The position numbers and the translations under genes are program-made. Shown one piece after another: positions 49,713 through 58,398 of a DNA stretch of 64,000 nt (its first letter is position 1; each line of letters starts with the position of its first letter). The stretch is from positions 192,165 to 256,164 of the forward strand of contig NZ_KQ948859.1 in assembly GCF_001514215.1 (NCBI RefSeq), read 5' to 3'. The notes beneath the pieces are model-generated. The model ran no database searches and was not told the origin of the DNA. It saw only the letters and a program-made list of their open reading frames with translations. The stretch comes from Streptomyces bungoensis. GTDB lineage: Bacteria > Actinomycetota > Actinomycetes > Streptomycetales > Streptomycetaceae.

Positions 49713-51053
49713 ATGACCGTCAACGACGATGTCCTGCTTGTCCACGGCGGCACCCCGCTGGAGGGCGAGATCCGGGTCCGCGGTGCGAAGAACCTCGTAC
49801 CGAAGGCCATGGTCGCCGCCCTGCTGGGCAGTGCGCCGAGCCGGCTGCGCAACGTTCCGGACATCCGTGACGTGCGCGTCGTGCGCGGCCTGCTCCAGCT
49901 GCACGGGGTGACGGTCCGGCCGGGTGAGGAACCCGGTGAGCTGGTGATGGACCCCACGCACGTGGAGAGCGCGAACGTCGCTGACATCGATGCCCACGCC
50001 GGTTCCAGCCGCATCCCGATCCTGTTCTGCGGCCCGCTGCTGCACCGGCTCGGCCACGCCTTCATCCCCGGCCTCGGCGGCTGCGACATCGGCGGCCGGC
50101 CCATCGACTTCCACTTCGACGTGCTGCGCCAGTTCGGCGCGACGATCGAGAAGCGCGCGGACGGCCAGTACCTGGAGGCCCCGAAGGGCCTCAGGGGCAC
50201 GAAGATCCGGCTGCCGTACCCGTCGGTCGGCGCGACCGAGCAGGTGCTGCTGACGGCCGTGCTCGCCGAGGGCGTCACCGAGCTGTCCAACGCGGCCGTC
50301 GAGCCGGAGATCGAGGACCTCATCTGCGTGCTGCAGAAGATGGGCGCGATCATCGCGATGGACACCGACCGCACGATCCGCATCACCGGTGTGGACCAGC
50401 TCGGCGGCTACACCCACCGCGCCCTGTCGGACCGCCTGGAGGCCGCGTCCTGGGCGTCGGCGGCGCTGGCGACCAACGGCAACATCTACGTCCGCGGCGC
50501 CCAGCAGCGCTCGATGATGACGTTCCTGAACACCTACCGGAAGGTGGGCGGTGCCTTCGAGATCGACGACGAGGGCATCCGCTTCTGGCACCCGGGCGGC
50601 CGGCTGAAGTCCATCGCGCTGGAGACGGACGTGCACCCGGGCTTCCAGACCGACTGGCAGCAGCCGCTGGTGGTGGCCCTGACGCAGGCCACGGGGCTGT
50701 CCATCATCCACGAGACGGTCTACGAGTCCCGGCTGGGCTTCACCTCCGCCCTGAACCAGATGGGCGCCCACATCCAGCTCTACCGCGAGTGCCTGGGCGG
50801 CTCCGACTGCCGCTTCGGCCAGCGCAACTTCCTGCACTCCGCGGTCGTCTCCGGCCCCACCAAGCTGCAGGGCGCCGACCTGGTCATCCCCGACCTGCGC
50901 GGCGGCTTCTCGTACCTCATCGCCGCCCTCGCGGCCGAGGGGACGTCCCGCGTGCACGGCATCGACCTGATCAACCGCGGCTACGAGAACTTCATGGAGA
51001 AGCTCGTCGAACTGGGAGCCAAGGTCGAGCTCCCGGGCAAGGCGCTCGGCTAG
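49713..51053 (+). CDS. murA: UDP-N-acetylglucosamine 1-carboxyvinyltransferase
   Basis: A 446-aa enzyme for the first committed step of peptidoglycan precursor synthesis. The PEP-binding Cys is present (C124 in GGCDIGGRPIDFHF), unlike the Asp found in mycobacteria, so the fosfomycin-sensitive form of the active site is kept. RGAKNLVPKAM near the start corresponds to the catalytic Lys region (GAKN), and ALSDRLEAASW and DLRGGFSYLIAAL are further conserved blocks. Streptomyces often have a second murA elsewhere. A 19-bp hairpin ends the transcript. Confidence 0.95.
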   Translation: MTVNDDVLLVHGGTPLEGEIRVRGAKNLVPKAMVAALLGSAPSRLRNVPDIRDVRVVRGLLQLHGVTVRPGEEPGELVMDPTHVESANVADIDAHAGSSRIPILFCGPLLHRLGHAFIPGLGGCDIGGRPIDFHFDVLRQFGATIEKRADGQYLEAPKGLRGTKIRLPYPSVGATEQVLLTAVLAEGVTELSNAAVEPEIEDLICVLQKMGAIIAMDTDRTIRITGVDQLGGYTHRALSDRLEAASWASAALATNGNIYVRGAQQRSMMTFLNTYRKVGGAFEIDDEGIRFWHPGGRLKSIALETDVHPGFQTDWQQPLVVALTQATGLSIIHETVYESRLGFTSALNQMGAHIQLYRECLGGSDCRFGQRNFLHSAVVSGPTKLQGADLVIPDLRGGFSYLIAALAAEGTSRVHGIDLINRGYENFMEKLVELGAKVELPGKALG

Positions 51054-51062
51054 ACGAAACGG

Positions 51063-51105
51063 CGAAAGGGCGGCCCCCCTCGACATGAGGGGGGCCGCCC
51101 TTTCG
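51063..51105. terminator. Perfect 19-bp hairpin after murA
   Basis: Arms 51063-51081 and 51087-51105 are perfect complements around GACAT. It begins 10 nt after the murA stop and is immediately followed by a dispersed Streptomyces repeat. Confidence 0.9.
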
Positions 51106-51118
51106 ACTTCTCCAGCCG

Positions 51119-51189
51119 TGGCGCCCCGAAAGGGGCGCGGGGAACTGCGCGACCAGCCACATCAGGCCGGCAGCCACCCACGGCGCCGA
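51119..51189. repeat. Dispersed Streptomyces intergenic repeat
   Basis: Contains GCGCCCC-GAAA-GGGGCGC (51121-51138), a 7-bp stem with a GAAA tetraloop, followed by GGGGAACTGCGCGACCAGCC and a Gly/Pro-type GC-rich tail. From memory, near-identical sequence occurs in many copies between genes of Streptomyces genomes, typically right after terminators. It is not a coding sequence or an insertion sequence; its function is unknown. Confidence 0.7.
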
Positions 51190-51233
51190 AGCCCGGCGGC
51201 GCCCCGGTGGACCGGCGCCACAGAGCGGAGCGC

Positions 51234-51515
51234 TTACTTGCCCTTGGCCGCTTCCTTGAGCTTGCTGCCCGCGGAGACCTTCACGCTGTAGCCGGCCGGG
51301 ATGTTGATGGGCTCACCGGTCTGCGGGTTGCGCGCGGTGCGAGCGGCACGGTGGGTGCGCTCGAAGGTCAGGAAGCCGGGGATGGTGACCTTCTCGTCGC
51401 CCTTGGCGACGATGTCGCCGACGACCTCGGCGAACGCGGCCAGAACGGCGTCGGCGTCCTTGCGGGTCACCTCGGCGCGGTCGGCCAGCGCGGCCACCAG
51501 CTCACTGCGGTTCAT
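51234..51515 (-). CDS. hupA: HU-family nucleoid protein HupA
   Basis: A 93-aa DNA-bending protein. MNRSELVAALADRAEVTRKDADAVL and GDEKVTIPGFLTFERTHRAARTARNPQTGEPINIPAG are canonical; the latter has the DNA-intercalating beta-arm. It lacks the Lys/Ala-rich tail of the other Streptomyces HU (HupS), so it is the HupA type. ATG 51515 has GGGAGT 7 nt upstream. It is convergent with murA. Confidence 0.94.
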   Translation of the reverse strand: MNRSELVAALADRAEVTRKDADAVLAAFAEVVGDIVAKGDEKVTIPGFLTFERTHRAARTARNPQTGEPINIPAGYSVKVSAGSKLKEAAKGK

Positions 51516-51787
51516 GTTGTTACTCCCGTGTTCTTCTTGCCATTGAGGCGTGAGGTGAGATCGATGCCGATGCGCTCGCGCCCAGGGACGCATCCTGCCC
51601 CTACCTGCGGCGGGAAAGCCAATCCGGCACTCGTAGGAGTCGTGAGAACACCCTAGGGAGTCACAGAAAGGCCCCTTGCCCGGCCGTCACCCTAGAGGGC
51701 GCCCGCCGACGGGTGGTTCCACGACGCGCCGTGCGGGGGGCTGCCGTGTCGATCCTCACAGCCCCTGCACCCTACGGTACGACCGTG

Positions 51788-53203
51788 TCAGACCGTTGCC
51801 CCGGCCGCCTTGGCGGCCTCGCGGACCGCTCCGGCCACGGCGCCCGCGACCTTCTCGTTGAAGACGCTCGGGACGATGTAGTTCGGGTTCAGCTCGTCCT
51901 CGGTGACCACGTCGGCGAGGGCCTTCGCGGCGGCGAGCATCATCTCGGTGTTGACGGTGCGGGACTGGGCGTCCAGCAGGCCGCGGAAGACACCCGGAAA
52001 GACCAGCACGTTGTTGATCTGGTTGGGGAAGTCGGAGCGGCCGGTGGCCACGACGGCCGCGGTCTGGCGGGCGACCGCCGGGTCGACCTCCGGGTCGGGG
52101 TTCGCGAGCGCGAACACGATGGCGCCGTCGGCCATGGCGGCCACGTCGTCGCCGTCCAGGACGTTCGGGGCGGAGACGCCGATGAACACGTCGGCGCCGT
52201 GCACGGCCTCCTTCAGGGTGCCGGTGAGGTTCTCGGGGTTGGTGTTGTCGGCGATCCAGCGCAGCGCCGAGCCGGCCGGGGCGTCCACCAGGTCCGCGCG
52301 GCCGGCGTGCACGACGCCGTTGATGTCCGCGACGACGGCGTTCTTCACACCGGCGGCGATCAGCAGCTTGAGGATGGCCGTGCCGGCCGCGCCCGCGCCG
52401 GACATGACGACGCGGATGTTCTCGATCGCCTTCCCGGTGCAGCGCAGCGCGTTGGTCAGGGCGGCGAGGACGACGATGGCGGTGCCGTGCTGGTCGTCGT
52501 GGAAGACGGGGATGTCCAGGGCCTCGCGCAGCCGCGCCTCGATCTCGAAGCAGCGGGGGGCGGAGATGTCCTCGAGGTTGATGCCGGCGAACCCCGGGGC
52601 GATCGCCTTGACGATCTCGACGATGGCGTCGGTGTCCTGGGTGTCCAGGCAGATCGGCCAGGCGTCGATGCCGGCGAAGCGCTTGAACAGGGCCGCCTTG
52701 CCCTCCATGACCGGCAGCGCGGCCTTCGGGCCGATGTTGCCCAGGCCCAGCACGGCGGAGCCGTCCGTCACGACAGCAACGGAGTTGCGCTTGATGGTCA
52801 GGCGGCGGGCGTCCTCGGGGTTCTGCGCGATGGCCATGCAGACGCGGGCCACACCCGGGGTGTAGATCATCGAGAGGTCGTCGCGGTTGCGGATGGGGTG
52901 CTTCGACGCCATCTCGATCTTGCCGCCGAGGTGCATCAGGAACGTACGGTCGGAGACCTTGCCGAGGGTGACGCCCTCGATGGTGCGCAGCTTGCCGACG
53001 ATCTCCTCGGCGTGCGCCGTGGAGGACGCCGCGATGGTGACGTCGATGCGGAGCTTCTCGTGACCGGACGCGGTGACGTCGAGGCCGGTGACCGAGCCTC
53101 CGGAGGACTCCACGGCGGTGGTGAGCTGCGAGACGGCGGTTCCGCTCGCGGGCACCTCCAGCCGGATGGTCATCGAGTAGGAGACGCTGGGCGCCGTTGC
53201 CAT
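51788..53203 (-). CDS. NAD-dependent malic enzyme with N-terminal ACT domain
   Basis: A 471-aa enzyme that decarboxylates malate to pyruvate. Residues 8-84 form an ACT-type regulatory domain (SYSMTIRLEVPASGTAVSQLTTAVESSG in part). The catalytic part has SMIYTPGVARVCMAIA, the Lys/Asp region VFHDDQHGTAIVVLAALTNAL and the nucleotide-binding loop VMSGAGAAGTAILKLL. Gene order matches the NAD-type SCO2951 in S. coelicolor. The long N-terminal ACT domain suggests allosteric control by an amino acid, not tested. A 369-nt upstream space separates it from the HelD-like gene. Confidence 0.9.
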   Translation of the reverse strand: MATAPSVSYSMTIRLEVPASGTAVSQLTTAVESSGGSVTGLDVTASGHEKLRIDVTIAASSTAHAEEIVGKLRTIEGVTLGKVSDRTFLMHLGGKIEMASKHPIRNRDDLSMIYTPGVARVCMAIAQNPEDARRLTIKRNSVAVVTDGSAVLGLGNIGPKAALPVMEGKAALFKRFAGIDAWPICLDTQDTDAIVEIVKAIAPGFAGINLEDISAPRCFEIEARLREALDIPVFHDDQHGTAIVVLAALTNALRCTGKAIENIRVVMSGAGAAGTAILKLLIAAGVKNAVVADINGVVHAGRADLVDAPAGSALRWIADNTNPENLTGTLKEAVHGADVFIGVSAPNVLDGDDVAAMADGAIVFALANPDPEVDPAVARQTAAVVATGRSDFPNQINNVLVFPGVFRGLLDAQSRTVNTEMMLAAAKALADVVTEDELNPNYIVPSVFNEKVAGAVAGAVREAAKAAGATV

Positions 53204-53572
53204 GGCCGACTTCCTCTGCTTTCACCGTGTCGCGTGTTGTGCCGTCCGATCGTCGCACCTACCCCTGAGTACGTGGTAGCCGCCCTGGATTGCGGACGTT
53301 GTGTTCACCACAGGCGCGCACTTTCGGAATTCTACTTCCACCATACGAGAGACGATCACCGGGCGTAAGCCCAAAAGCGGGAGGCCCACGTCACAGAAGT
53401 GACGTGGGCCTCCCACACGTTCATGACACCGACCCGCCATGCTCGCCTCGCGGCAAGTGGTCGCTCGCAGCGACTATGGTTGGGCCCGGGGGCTTGGATC
53501 GGGCCGGTGCCACACCCAGGCTAACAAACGGATCCCGTAAGGCCATTCCCGCGCCGTGAGTTCATGGGGTTC
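53204..53572. other. 369-nt intergenic region with a terminator
   Basis: Holds the promoter of the malic enzyme and the end of the HelD transcript, including the 16-bp hairpin at 53379-53414. Nothing else with gene-like character is visible. Confidence 0.6.
53379..53414. terminator. Perfect 16-bp hairpin downstream of the HelD-like gene
   Basis: Arms 53379-53394 and 53399-53414 pair perfectly around AGAA. It lies about 160 nt beyond the HelD-like stop in the direction of transcription, so read-through of the first part of the spacer is expected. Confidence 0.8.
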
Positions 53573-55924
53573 TCACTCGCGCAGCAGGTCCGGCACCCCC
53601 GCCGCGTCCGGTTCGTCCCGCTCCCCGGAGACCACCGTGAGCTGCTGCGTGGCCCGGGTCAGCGCCACGTACAGCACGCGCAGCCCGGCCGGGGACTCGT
53701 CGGCGATCTCCGCGGGCGACACGACGATCGTCGCGTCGTACTCGAGGCCCTTGGCCTCCAGGCTGCCGAGCGCCACCACCCGGTCACCGAGCCCGGCCAG
53801 CCAGCGCCGGGCCTCCTCGCGCCGGTTCATCGCCACGACCACGCCGACCGTGCCGTCGACCAGCTCCAGCAGCCGCTCGGCCTCGGCGCGCACCGACTGC
53901 TCCAGGGAGCCCCGCAGGACGCTGAAGCGCGGCTCGACCCCGGTGGACCGCACGGCGGACGGCGCCTCGGCGCCGGGCATGGCGAGCGCCAGCACCCGGG
54001 AGGCCAGCTCGGCGATCTCCGCCGGGTTGCGGTAGTTGACGGTGAGCTGGAAGCGGCGCCGGGGCCGGGTGCCCAGGGCCTCGTCGCGGGCCTCGGCCGC
54101 CTCGTCCGGGTCGGACCAGGAGGACTGGGCGGGGTCGCCGACGACCGTCCAGGTGGCGTGCCGGCCGCGGCGGCCGACCATGCGCCACTGCATCGGGGTC
54201 AGGTCCTGCGCCTCGTCCACGATGACGTGCGCGTACTCGGTGCGCTCCTGCGCGAGGCGCTCGGCCCGCTCGCGCTGGGTCTCCTCGCGCACCGGCATCA
54301 GCTCCTCCAGACCGGTGAGCTGGTCCAGCGGGTCGAGCTCGCGCTTCCTGCGCGGACGGGCCGGCGTGCCGAGGATCGCCTGCAGCTCGTCCAGCATCGC
54401 GATGTCGTGCACGGAGAAGCCGTCCCGCTTCAGCGAGCGGGCCACCTTGCGGACCTCACCGGGGTTGAGGATCCGGCGCGCCCAGCGGCCGAGCCGCCGC
54501 TCGTCGGCCATCGCGGCGAGGACGGCCTTCGGGGTCAGCTCGGGCCACCAGGCGTCGAGGAACGCGAGGAAGGAGTCCTCGCCGGCGACGTCCTCGTCGA
54601 AGGAGCCGCGCAGCTCGGCGGCCAGCTCCGGGTCGGTGTGCCGGGAGGCCGCGCCGGACTTCGCCCACAGGGCGTCCAGCAGCAGCTTGCGGGCACGCGG
54701 GCGCAGCAGGTTGACCGGGGCGGTGCCGCCGAGTGCGGTGCGGCGCACGCGCTCCAGTTCCTCGGCCTCCAGTTCCAGCCGGCGCCCGAAGGCGACCACC
54801 CGGAGCCGGGTGGGCGGCCCGGCGGGGGCCGCCCGTGCGGTGTCCTCGTCCCCGGCGGGCGGGGCGGCCGCCCCGAGTTCCAGCGCGCCCCGGGCCGCCT
54901 TGCGCAGCACCTTCAGCATCCGGTACGAGCCCTTGGCGCGGGCCACGGCCGGGGAGTCGTACAGCGTGGCCGCCACGCCGTCGACCAGGGAGCCGATCGC
55001 GCGGATCGCGACCTGGCCCTCCTCGCCGAGCGAGGGCAGCACGCCCTCGGTGTAGGCCACCAGCAGCGGGGTCGGCGAGACGATCAGGATGCCGCCCGCG
55101 TAGCGTCTGCGGTCCTGGTAGAGCAGGTAGGCGGCGCGGTGCAGGGCGACCGCCGTCTTGCCCGTGCCCGGGCCGCCCTCCACGTACGTGACGGAGGCGG
55201 CGGGGGCGCGGATGACCAGGTCCTGCTCGGCCTGGATGGAGGCGACGATGTCCCGCATCGTGTGGCCGCGGGCCTGGCCGAGCGCGGCCATCAGGGCGCC
55301 GTCGCCGATGACCGGCAGCTCGCGGCCGTCGAGGAACGCCGTCAGCTCGGGCCGCATCAGGTCGTCCTCGACGCCGAGGACCCGGCGGCCCTTGGAGCGG
55401 ATGACCCGGCGCCGCACGACCCGCCCGGGGTCGCGGGGCGTGGACCGGTAGAAGGGCGCGGCGGCCGGCGCCCGCCAGTCGATGACGAGGGGGGCGTACT
55501 CCTCGTCGAGGACGCCGATGCGCCCGATGTGCAGGGTCTCGGCGATGTCGGCGGTGCTGTCGGGGCGCACCGCCCCCTCCGCCGGCTCCACCGCCGTGTA
55601 GGCGCCGTCGGGTCCCTTCTTCCCGTCCTTGCCGAGCAGCAGGTCGATCCGGCCGAACAGGAAGTCCTCGAACTCGTTGTTCAGCCGGTTCAGGTGGATG
55701 CCGGCCCGGAAGACCTGGGCGTCCCGTTCGGCCAGCGCGCCGGGGGTGCCCACCTGGCCGCGCTGGGCCGCGTCGTTCATCAGGAACTCGGCCTCGTGGA
55801 TCTTCTCCTCGAGCCGCCGGTACACCCGGTCCAGGTGTTCCTGTTCGACGCTGATCTCTCGGTCGCGCACGGAGTCGTGCGCCTGTACCGATCCGACCGC
55901 GGACTGCTGAACCTGAGCGGCCAC
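53573..55924 (-). CDS. helD: HelD-like RNA-polymerase-associated ATPase
   Basis: A 783-aa superfamily 1 protein. Walker A is GGPGTGKTAVALHRAAYLL (about 250-268), Walker B region HVIVDEAQDLTPMQWRM, and motif VI region VLYVALTRATQQLTVV. A helical N-terminal segment (EQEHLDRVYRRLEEKIHEAE) precedes the first RecA lobe, as in HelD/HelR proteins that enter RNA polymerase and release stalled complexes. Some Streptomyces relatives (HelR) protect against rifampicin; that function is not provable here. GTG 55924 has AAGGGG 5 nt upstream. The anti-sigma gene lies just upstream on the same strand. Confidence 0.88.
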   Translation of the reverse strand: MAAQVQQSAVGSVQAHDSVRDREISVEQEHLDRVYRRLEEKIHEAEFLMNDAAQRGQVGTPGALAERDAQVFRAGIHLNRLNNEFEDFLFGRIDLLLGKDGKKGPDGAYTAVEPAEGAVRPDSTADIAETLHIGRIGVLDEEYAPLVIDWRAPAAAPFYRSTPRDPGRVVRRRVIRSKGRRVLGVEDDLMRPELTAFLDGRELPVIGDGALMAALGQARGHTMRDIVASIQAEQDLVIRAPAASVTYVEGGPGTGKTAVALHRAAYLLYQDRRRYAGGILIVSPTPLLVAYTEGVLPSLGEEGQVAIRAIGSLVDGVAATLYDSPAVARAKGSYRMLKVLRKAARGALELGAAAPPAGDEDTARAAPAGPPTRLRVVAFGRRLELEAEELERVRRTALGGTAPVNLLRPRARKLLLDALWAKSGAASRHTDPELAAELRGSFDEDVAGEDSFLAFLDAWWPELTPKAVLAAMADERRLGRWARRILNPGEVRKVARSLKRDGFSVHDIAMLDELQAILGTPARPRRKRELDPLDQLTGLEELMPVREETQRERAERLAQERTEYAHVIVDEAQDLTPMQWRMVGRRGRHATWTVVGDPAQSSWSDPDEAAEARDEALGTRPRRRFQLTVNYRNPAEIAELASRVLALAMPGAEAPSAVRSTGVEPRFSVLRGSLEQSVRAEAERLLELVDGTVGVVVAMNRREEARRWLAGLGDRVVALGSLEAKGLEYDATIVVSPAEIADESPAGLRVLYVALTRATQQLTVVSGERDEPDAAGVPDLLRE

Positions 55925-55993
55925 CGGGCCCCCTTCTGACGTGCTGGGCAGCCGTCAACCGTACGCGAAGGGGACCCGGCAAAGCTACGGCGG

Positions 55994-56806
55994 CTACGCG
56001 TCCACCTGAACGAGCTTCTTGCCGTCGAAGGTCGTCACCTCGAAGTGGTCGATCTCGTTCGGCTTCAGGGCCGTGCCGCCGCCGATGTACAGCGGTTTCC
56101 TGGACTCCTCGGTCTTGCCGGCGGGGATGCCGTAGCCCCACTTGGGGACGGACCAGGAACCCAGGGTCTGGCGCTCGCCGTCGGTGCCGACGGCGACCAG
56201 GGAGCACTTCAGCGGGCCCTTGACGCCCTTGAGCTCGAGGACCGCGGAGGTGCCCCAGTCCTTCTCGCCCATGGCGACCGTCGCCGTGGCGCCCGTCCCG
56301 GCGTCCTTGCCGCTGACCTTGTCGGGCAGCTGGTCGAAGGTCTGCTGGGCGGAGGCCGCCAGCGGTGTGGCCGTCTGCCCCGAGTCACCGCCGCTCGCCG
56401 CCATGACGCCCACCGGGCCGCCGACGATCAGCACGGCCGCGGCCGCGACCAGGTAGAAGCCCTTGCGCCGCTTCTGCGCCCGGCGGTCGGCGACCTCGTC
56501 GACCAGCTTCTCCACCAGCCGCGGGCTGGGCTTGGCGGACAGCGACTCGCCGATCGAGGGCGTACTGCCGGAGTCCGGCAGGTCCGCGAGGGCGGCCAGC
56601 ATCGGCTCCATCCCGGCCAGCTCGTCGAGCTGCTGGGCGCACCACTCGCACCCGGCCAGGTGGGCCTCGAAAGCGGTTGCCTCGGCGTCGTCCAGGATCC
56701 CGAGGGCGTAAGCGCCGACGGTTTCGTGCTCGTTCGGCACCGGAGATCCCTGCATGGGGCCAGACATACCCGTACCGCTCGCTCCGAATCCCCCGTACAC
56801 ACTCAT
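55994..56806 (-). CDS. rsuA: Anti-sigma factor RsuA (zinc-binding ZAS, membrane-bound)
   Basis: A 270-aa protein. The zinc-type anti-sigma domain has H49-x3-C53-x2-C56 in EAHLAGCEWC with an upstream His (VPNEHETVGAYALG). One membrane helix follows at about 118-138 (GFYLVAAAAVLIVGGPVGVM) and the rest is extracellular. ATG 56806 shares its A with the sigU stop (TGATG), so sigma and anti-sigma are translationally coupled. It would hold SigU inactive until an envelope signal triggers release. A HelD-like gene lies 69 nt downstream of it on the same strand. Confidence 0.88.
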   Translation of the reverse strand: MSVYGGFGASGTGMSGPMQGSPVPNEHETVGAYALGILDDAEATAFEAHLAGCEWCAQQLDELAGMEPMLAALADLPDSGSTPSIGESLSAKPSPRLVEKLVDEVADRRAQKRRKGFYLVAAAAVLIVGGPVGVMAASGGDSGQTATPLAASAQQTFDQLPDKVSGKDAGTGATATVAMGEKDWGTSAVLELKGVKGPLKCSLVAVGTDGERQTLGSWSVPKWGYGIPAGKTEESRKPLYIGGGTALKPNEIDHFEVTTFDGKKLVQVDA

Positions 56807-57384
56807 CACGCCGTCACCCCCCGCTCCTCCAGTGCCAGCTTCATCGACCGCAGGGCGTAGAACACCCGGGAACGGACCGTGCCGCTGGGTATGCCCAGGG
56901 TCTGGGCCGCCTCATTGACGGTACGCCCCTTGAAGTACGTCTCGACGAGAACCTCCCGGTGGGCCGGGGTCAGGTCGTCGAGCGCGTCCGACAGCGTCAT
57001 CAGCCACAGCGCCTTGTCGATCTCGTCCTCCGCGGGGATGACCTCCAGCGGCGACGGATCGACCTCCTGCGGCCGGGCCTGCCGGCTGCGGTGGCCGTCG
57101 ATGACGATGCGTCGCGCGACCGTCACCAGCCAGGGGCGTACCGAGCCGGTCGCCCGATTGAGCTGACCGGCGTTCTTCCAGGCACGGATGAGCGTTTCCT
57201 GCACGACGTCCTCGGCGCGCTGCCGGTCTCCGGCGACCAGCCTGAGGACATACGCGAGCAGAGGTCCGGCGTGCTCGCGGTACAGCGCACGCATCAACTC
57301 CTCATCCGGTTCCGAGGGCTGTGAGGACATGCGATGTCGGGCCCTCGCTCCACGTTCATTGGCCACGGCCGCATCCTTGCGCAC
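56806..57384 (-). CDS. sigU: ECF sigma factor SigU
   Basis: A 192-aa extracytoplasmic-function sigma factor. Region 2 is RLVAGDRQRAEDVVQETLIRAWKNAG with RPWLVTVARRIVIDGHRSRQ; region 4 is LTPAHREVLVETYFKGRTVNEAAQTLGIPSGTVRSRVFYALRSMKLAL. GTG 57384 has GGAGG 5 nt before it; GTG 57366 and ATG 57330 (MSSQPSEPDEEL) are in-frame alternatives, and family members start near each of them. It is coupled to rsuA by TGATG. Confidence 0.9.
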   Translation of the reverse strand: MRKDAAVANERGARARHRMSSQPSEPDEELMRALYREHAGPLLAYVLRLVAGDRQRAEDVVQETLIRAWKNAGQLNRATGSVRPWLVTVARRIVIDGHRSRQARPQEVDPSPLEVIPAEDEIDKALWLMTLSDALDDLTPAHREVLVETYFKGRTVNEAAQTLGIPSGTVRSRVFYALRSMKLALEERGVTA

Positions 57385-57659
57385 GCCCACCTCCGGTGTC
57401 CGGGGGTTCCCCCAGTCGGTCGCTCGCCCACCCGTACGGACGGGAGCCGCGTGATGTTCAACGGGAGGGGACGGTTTTCCCTGCACTGGCGTGACGAGCG
57501 GGACATGCGCGCACATTCCCACCGCATGTTCTTTACATTTCCGGCACAGCACGGGCGGGCTCCGGGCTGCCCGTACTGACGGGCAGCCAAACCCGGTGTT
57601 GCACAAATCACTTGGGCACTTTCGAAGGCGGAATCCGGCAGACGGCCCGAACCGGACAC

Positions 57660-58253
57660 TCAGGCCCGCGCGAGGGCCGCCCGCCGCCGGTGCCGGGCCA
57701 CCCGCTCACGGTTGCCGCAGATCTCGCTGGAGCACCAGCGGCGGCGCCGGCCGCGCGAGGTGTCCAGGTACACGACGGGGCAGTTGTCCCCCTCGCACTC
57801 CCGCACCGCGGCCCGCGCGACGGGATCGGTCAGCAGCTCGACGGCGTCCCGCGCGACGACCGCGAGCAGCCCCGCGCACTCGGGCACCACGGCCGACTCC
57901 CGCACCAGCGTGCCGTCCGCACGGCGTACGGCGCACGGCGCGGGGGGCGCGGCGCGGGCGGCCTCGTTGAGCCGGCGCAGCGCGAGGTCGTACGACGCCG
58001 GCAGCAGCGTGTGCGAGCCGCGCACCAACTGGTCGACACACCCCCGCAGTTCCCGGAACGCGGCCGCCCACTCGGCGTCGGCGTGCGCCAGCGCGGTACC
58101 GGGCGGCACCAGCCCGGACCCGGTGATCCACGCGCACAACGGCTCGACGGCGTCCAGCCGTTCGACGGGATGCGTGGTGGCGAGCAGATCCAGACAGATC
58201 CGCCCCGCGTCGAACCGCGGCTCGTACGGGGACGTGGCCGTACCCAGTGCCAT
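57660..58253 (-). CDS. CGNR zinc-finger protein
   Basis: A 197-aa regulator-like protein. The C-terminal CGNR zinc finger is visible as CEGDNCPVVYLDTSRGRRRRWCSSEICGNRERVARHRRR in part, with two CxxxxC-type pairs and the eponymous C-G-N-R. The N-terminal 150 residues are the ABATE-type domain (RFDAGRICLDLLATTHP...). Such proteins are presumed transcription regulators responding to small molecules; none is characterised well. It is monocistronic here. Confidence 0.88.
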   Translation of the reverse strand: MALGTATSPYEPRFDAGRICLDLLATTHPVERLDAVEPLCAWITGSGLVPPGTALAHADAEWAAAFRELRGCVDQLVRGSHTLLPASYDLALRRLNEAARAAPPAPCAVRRADGTLVRESAVVPECAGLLAVVARDAVELLTDPVARAAVRECEGDNCPVVYLDTSRGRRRRWCSSEICGNRERVARHRRRAALARA

Positions 58254-58398
58254 GTGCCTGTCACCGCCTAGGACGGAGAACGGAGAACCGGAGAAGCGGA
58301 CGGGATTTCAGAGTGGGGACTTCCCTCCCCCACAGTGCCCGCAGGCGGGCGCGGCCGGAACCCCTTGGACCGGTGGTGAGCGCACCCGGACTCCGCGA

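Noticed and set aside
53564..55939. 791-codon plus-strand frame opposite the HelD-like gene
   Set aside because: Shadow of a gene with Walker motifs; no family feature.
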